Assembly (NCBI GenBank): GCA_002393835.1
Contig: DGTW01000304.1
Coordinates: forward strand, 1 to 5,689
Source of the DNA: Treponema sp. UBA4326
GTDB lineage: Bacteria; Spirochaetota; Spirochaetia; Treponematales; Treponemataceae
DNA: 5,689 bases
Direction of reading: 5' to 3'
Shown: in pieces, positions 5,248-5,689 of the stretch
Position numbering within the stretch: the stretch's first letter is position 1
Layout: each line of letters opens with the position of its first letter
Notes under the pieces: generated by a model
Told to the model about the DNA's origin: nothing
The model's database searches: none
The model's input: only the letters and a program-made list of their open reading frames with translations
Program-made: the position numbers and the translations under genes

Positions 5248-5325
5248 ATGAATAAGTACGAACTTGCAATGTTTATCGTTGCACTTTTAACTTTGATTGT
5301 TACAGCACTGAACCTCTTCAAGTAA
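5248..5325 (+). CDS. holin-like small membrane toxin, type I toxin-antitoxin
   Basis: A 25-residue peptide too short for ordinary gene finders. It begins MNKYELAMFIV, has one hydrophobic helix at about residues 8-22 and ends in a lysine. The M-x-x-YE-x start followed directly by one transmembrane segment matches the putative holin-like toxin group of Firmicutes (TxpA/BsrG/Fst-like type I toxins, Pfam Hol_Tox). Such peptides insert into the cytoplasmic membrane and disturb it when produced without their antisense RNA. The gene has a strong ribosome binding site (GGAGG at 5233-5237, ten bases away) masked by a hairpin, a consensus promoter, and a convergent antisense RNA on its 3' side, and together these make the call firm despite the size. 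In a spirochete it would probably be an acquired module; it lies beside a possible IS scar. Toxicity is inferred from the family. Confidence 0.8.
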   Translation: MNKYELAMFIVALLTLIVTALNLFK

Positions 5326-5336
5326 CATTGAATTGG

Positions 5337-5426
5337 TAAAAAATAAAGCCCGCCCAAAGTGTGACGACTCGGCGAGCTTTTATAGCGTAAACTGAGGCGA
5401 GCCACAGTGCTGTGAACTCCCTCTAT
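5337..5426 (-). ncRNA. antisense RNA antitoxin of the holin-like toxin locus
   Basis: A predicted RNA of about 90 nt, transcribed toward the toxin gene and ending 12 bases past its stop codon. It starts near 5426, downstream of a strong minus-strand promoter. Its 5' part folds as CACAG/CTGTG (5404-5415) within GAG/CTC, and its 3' part is the terminator hairpin. The order of motifs (CACAGCACTGTGGCTCGCC, TTTACGCTA, then a GCCCGCC-type terminator with GTCGTCACAC in the loop) is, from memory, the pattern found beside holin-like toxins in Firmicutes. It would pair with the toxin mRNA 3' region and block translation or trigger RNase III cleavage, as RatA does for txpA. Two 5-base words shared with the toxin leader (CACAG, GCGTA) are too short to prove leader pairing. 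Confidence 0.7.
5338..5380 (-). terminator. terminator of the antisense RNA, possibly bidirectional
   Basis: AAAGCCCGCC (5345-5354) and GGCGAGCTTT (5371-5380) form a 10-pair stem with a 16-base loop. Read on the minus strand the single imperfect position is a G-U pair and the stem runs into ATTTTTT, an intrinsic terminator. On the plus strand that position is a C-A mismatch and the T run is short, so the toxin mRNA would end here only weakly. I see no better plus-strand terminator downstream. Confidence 0.75.
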
Positions 5427-5432
5427 GTTTTA

Positions 5433-5460
5433 AATATATCACAAATCCTCAAAAAGTCAA
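5433..5460 (-). promoter_or_regulatory. promoter of the antisense RNA
   Basis: The minus strand carries TTGACT (5460-5455), a 16-base spacer, and TATATT (5438-5433) preceded by TGA, giving an extended -10. The predicted +1 is an A at 5426. A promoter this strong fits an unstable antitoxin RNA that must outnumber the toxin mRNA. Confidence 0.7.
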
Positions 5461-5461
5461 T

Positions 5462-5501
5462 AAACAAAAATCCCCGCAGACACTTTCGTGAACTGCGAGG
5501 A
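5462..5501 (-). terminator. terminator of the partial gene at the right edge
   Basis: TCCCCGCAG (5471-5479) pairs with CTGCGAGGA (5493-5501), with an inner CAC/GTG around TTTC. On the minus strand the one imperfect position becomes G-U and the stem is followed by TTTTTGTTT, a good intrinsic terminator lying 57 bases after the stop codon at 5559. It also isolates the antisense promoter from that gene. On the plus strand it lacks a T tract. Confidence 0.75.
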
Positions 5502-5558
5502 AAAGACCGATTTATGCAGTCTGACAAGTTAGCCAGCCTGCATATTTTGAAGATTTAA

Positions 5559-5689
5559 TTAGAACTGCAAAACAACCACTTTCCAGAAGTAGATATTTGA
5601 ACCTTCAATAACAAGGTCAAGATTTCCAGCGTTGCCAGTGTAAATCATAGGAACTGCATAATCATCTGCATTCTGATCAGGGCTGGCAG
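5559..5689 (-). CDS. C-terminal fragment of an unidentified protein
   Basis: The last 42 residues of a minus-strand gene that continues off the right edge, ending YFWKVVVLQF and TAA. The segment is rich in Gly, Asn and Asp with alternating hydrophobic strands (PMIYTGNAGNLDLVIEGSNI), suggesting a beta-rich domain, and the final residue is Phe. A terminal aromatic residue after a short strand is seen in many outer-membrane beta proteins, but also elsewhere, so an exported or surface protein is only a guess. A clean terminator follows, which supports a real gene end. I cannot name the family from this piece. Confidence 0.6.
   Translation of the reverse strand, partial: ASPDQNADDYAVPMIYTGNAGNLDLVIEGSNIYFWKVVVLQF

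Noticed and set aside
5223..5405. 60-codon minus-strand open frame opposite the toxin gene.
   Set aside because: It is the shadow of the toxin gene and of the antisense RNA; there is no ribosome binding site, and the antisense terminator would cut the message inside it.
5511..5545. Inverted repeat ATGCAG/CTGCAT between the last stop codon and its terminator.
   Set aside because: Six bases with an 18-base loop is easily chance, and a much better terminator follows.
1..5689. CRISPR arrays, tRNA or rRNA genes, phage structural genes.
   Set aside because: No regularly spaced repeats, no cloverleaf-like segment and no such coding regions were seen on either strand.

Overview
The window looks like chromosomal DNA from a low-to-moderate GC host-associated spirochete, most likely a gut, rumen or oral Treponema. 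This is inferred from family resemblance (the amino-terminal end of the iPGM and the style of the Cache-HAMP-GGDEF and MATE proteins), not from a database match. A Firmicutes origin cannot be excluded from sequence alone, particularly for the right-hand end.

Left part (1-3828). All genes run on the minus strand. The left edge carries the first 31 codons of gpmI (cofactor-independent phosphoglycerate mutase). Upstream of it lies a tight three-gene operon read from right to left: a 187-residue soluble protein of unknown function, a 12-helix MATE exporter, and a membrane-anchored diguanylate cyclase (Cache, HAMP, GGDEF). Consecutive genes overlap at ATGA and TAATG junctions, so they are probably translationally coupled. 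A strong extended -10 element lies so close to the first ATG that a leaderless mRNA is predicted.

Middle part (3829-4945). A 34-base divergent gap separates this operon from a plus-strand YbaK/EbsC-type Cys-tRNA deacylase. Downstream is a GC-rich block of about 100 bases full of short inverted repeats, which looks like a dispersed repeat or structured RNA. It is followed by a minus-strand DUF4160-DUF2442 pair overlapping by 35 bases.

Right part (4946-5689). This is the accessory-looking region. It contains what appears to be an orphan IS3/IS150-type terminal repeat, which is also a leftward hairpin with an 8-T tract, and a GC-rich patch. Next comes a compact type I toxin-antitoxin locus, which is the most interesting part of the window. 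A consensus promoter drives an mRNA with a Shine-Dalgarno-masking hairpin and a 16-codon leader ORF. The mRNA encodes a 25-residue holin-like hydrophobic peptide. A convergent antisense RNA of about 90 nt, with its own extended -10 promoter and terminator, covers the 3' side. The window ends with the C-terminal 42 residues of a minus-strand protein and its terminator.

The housekeeping genes are ordinary. The points worth following up are the toxin-antitoxin locus and its leader ORF, the IS scar, the structured GC-rich block, and the two apparently leaderless starts.
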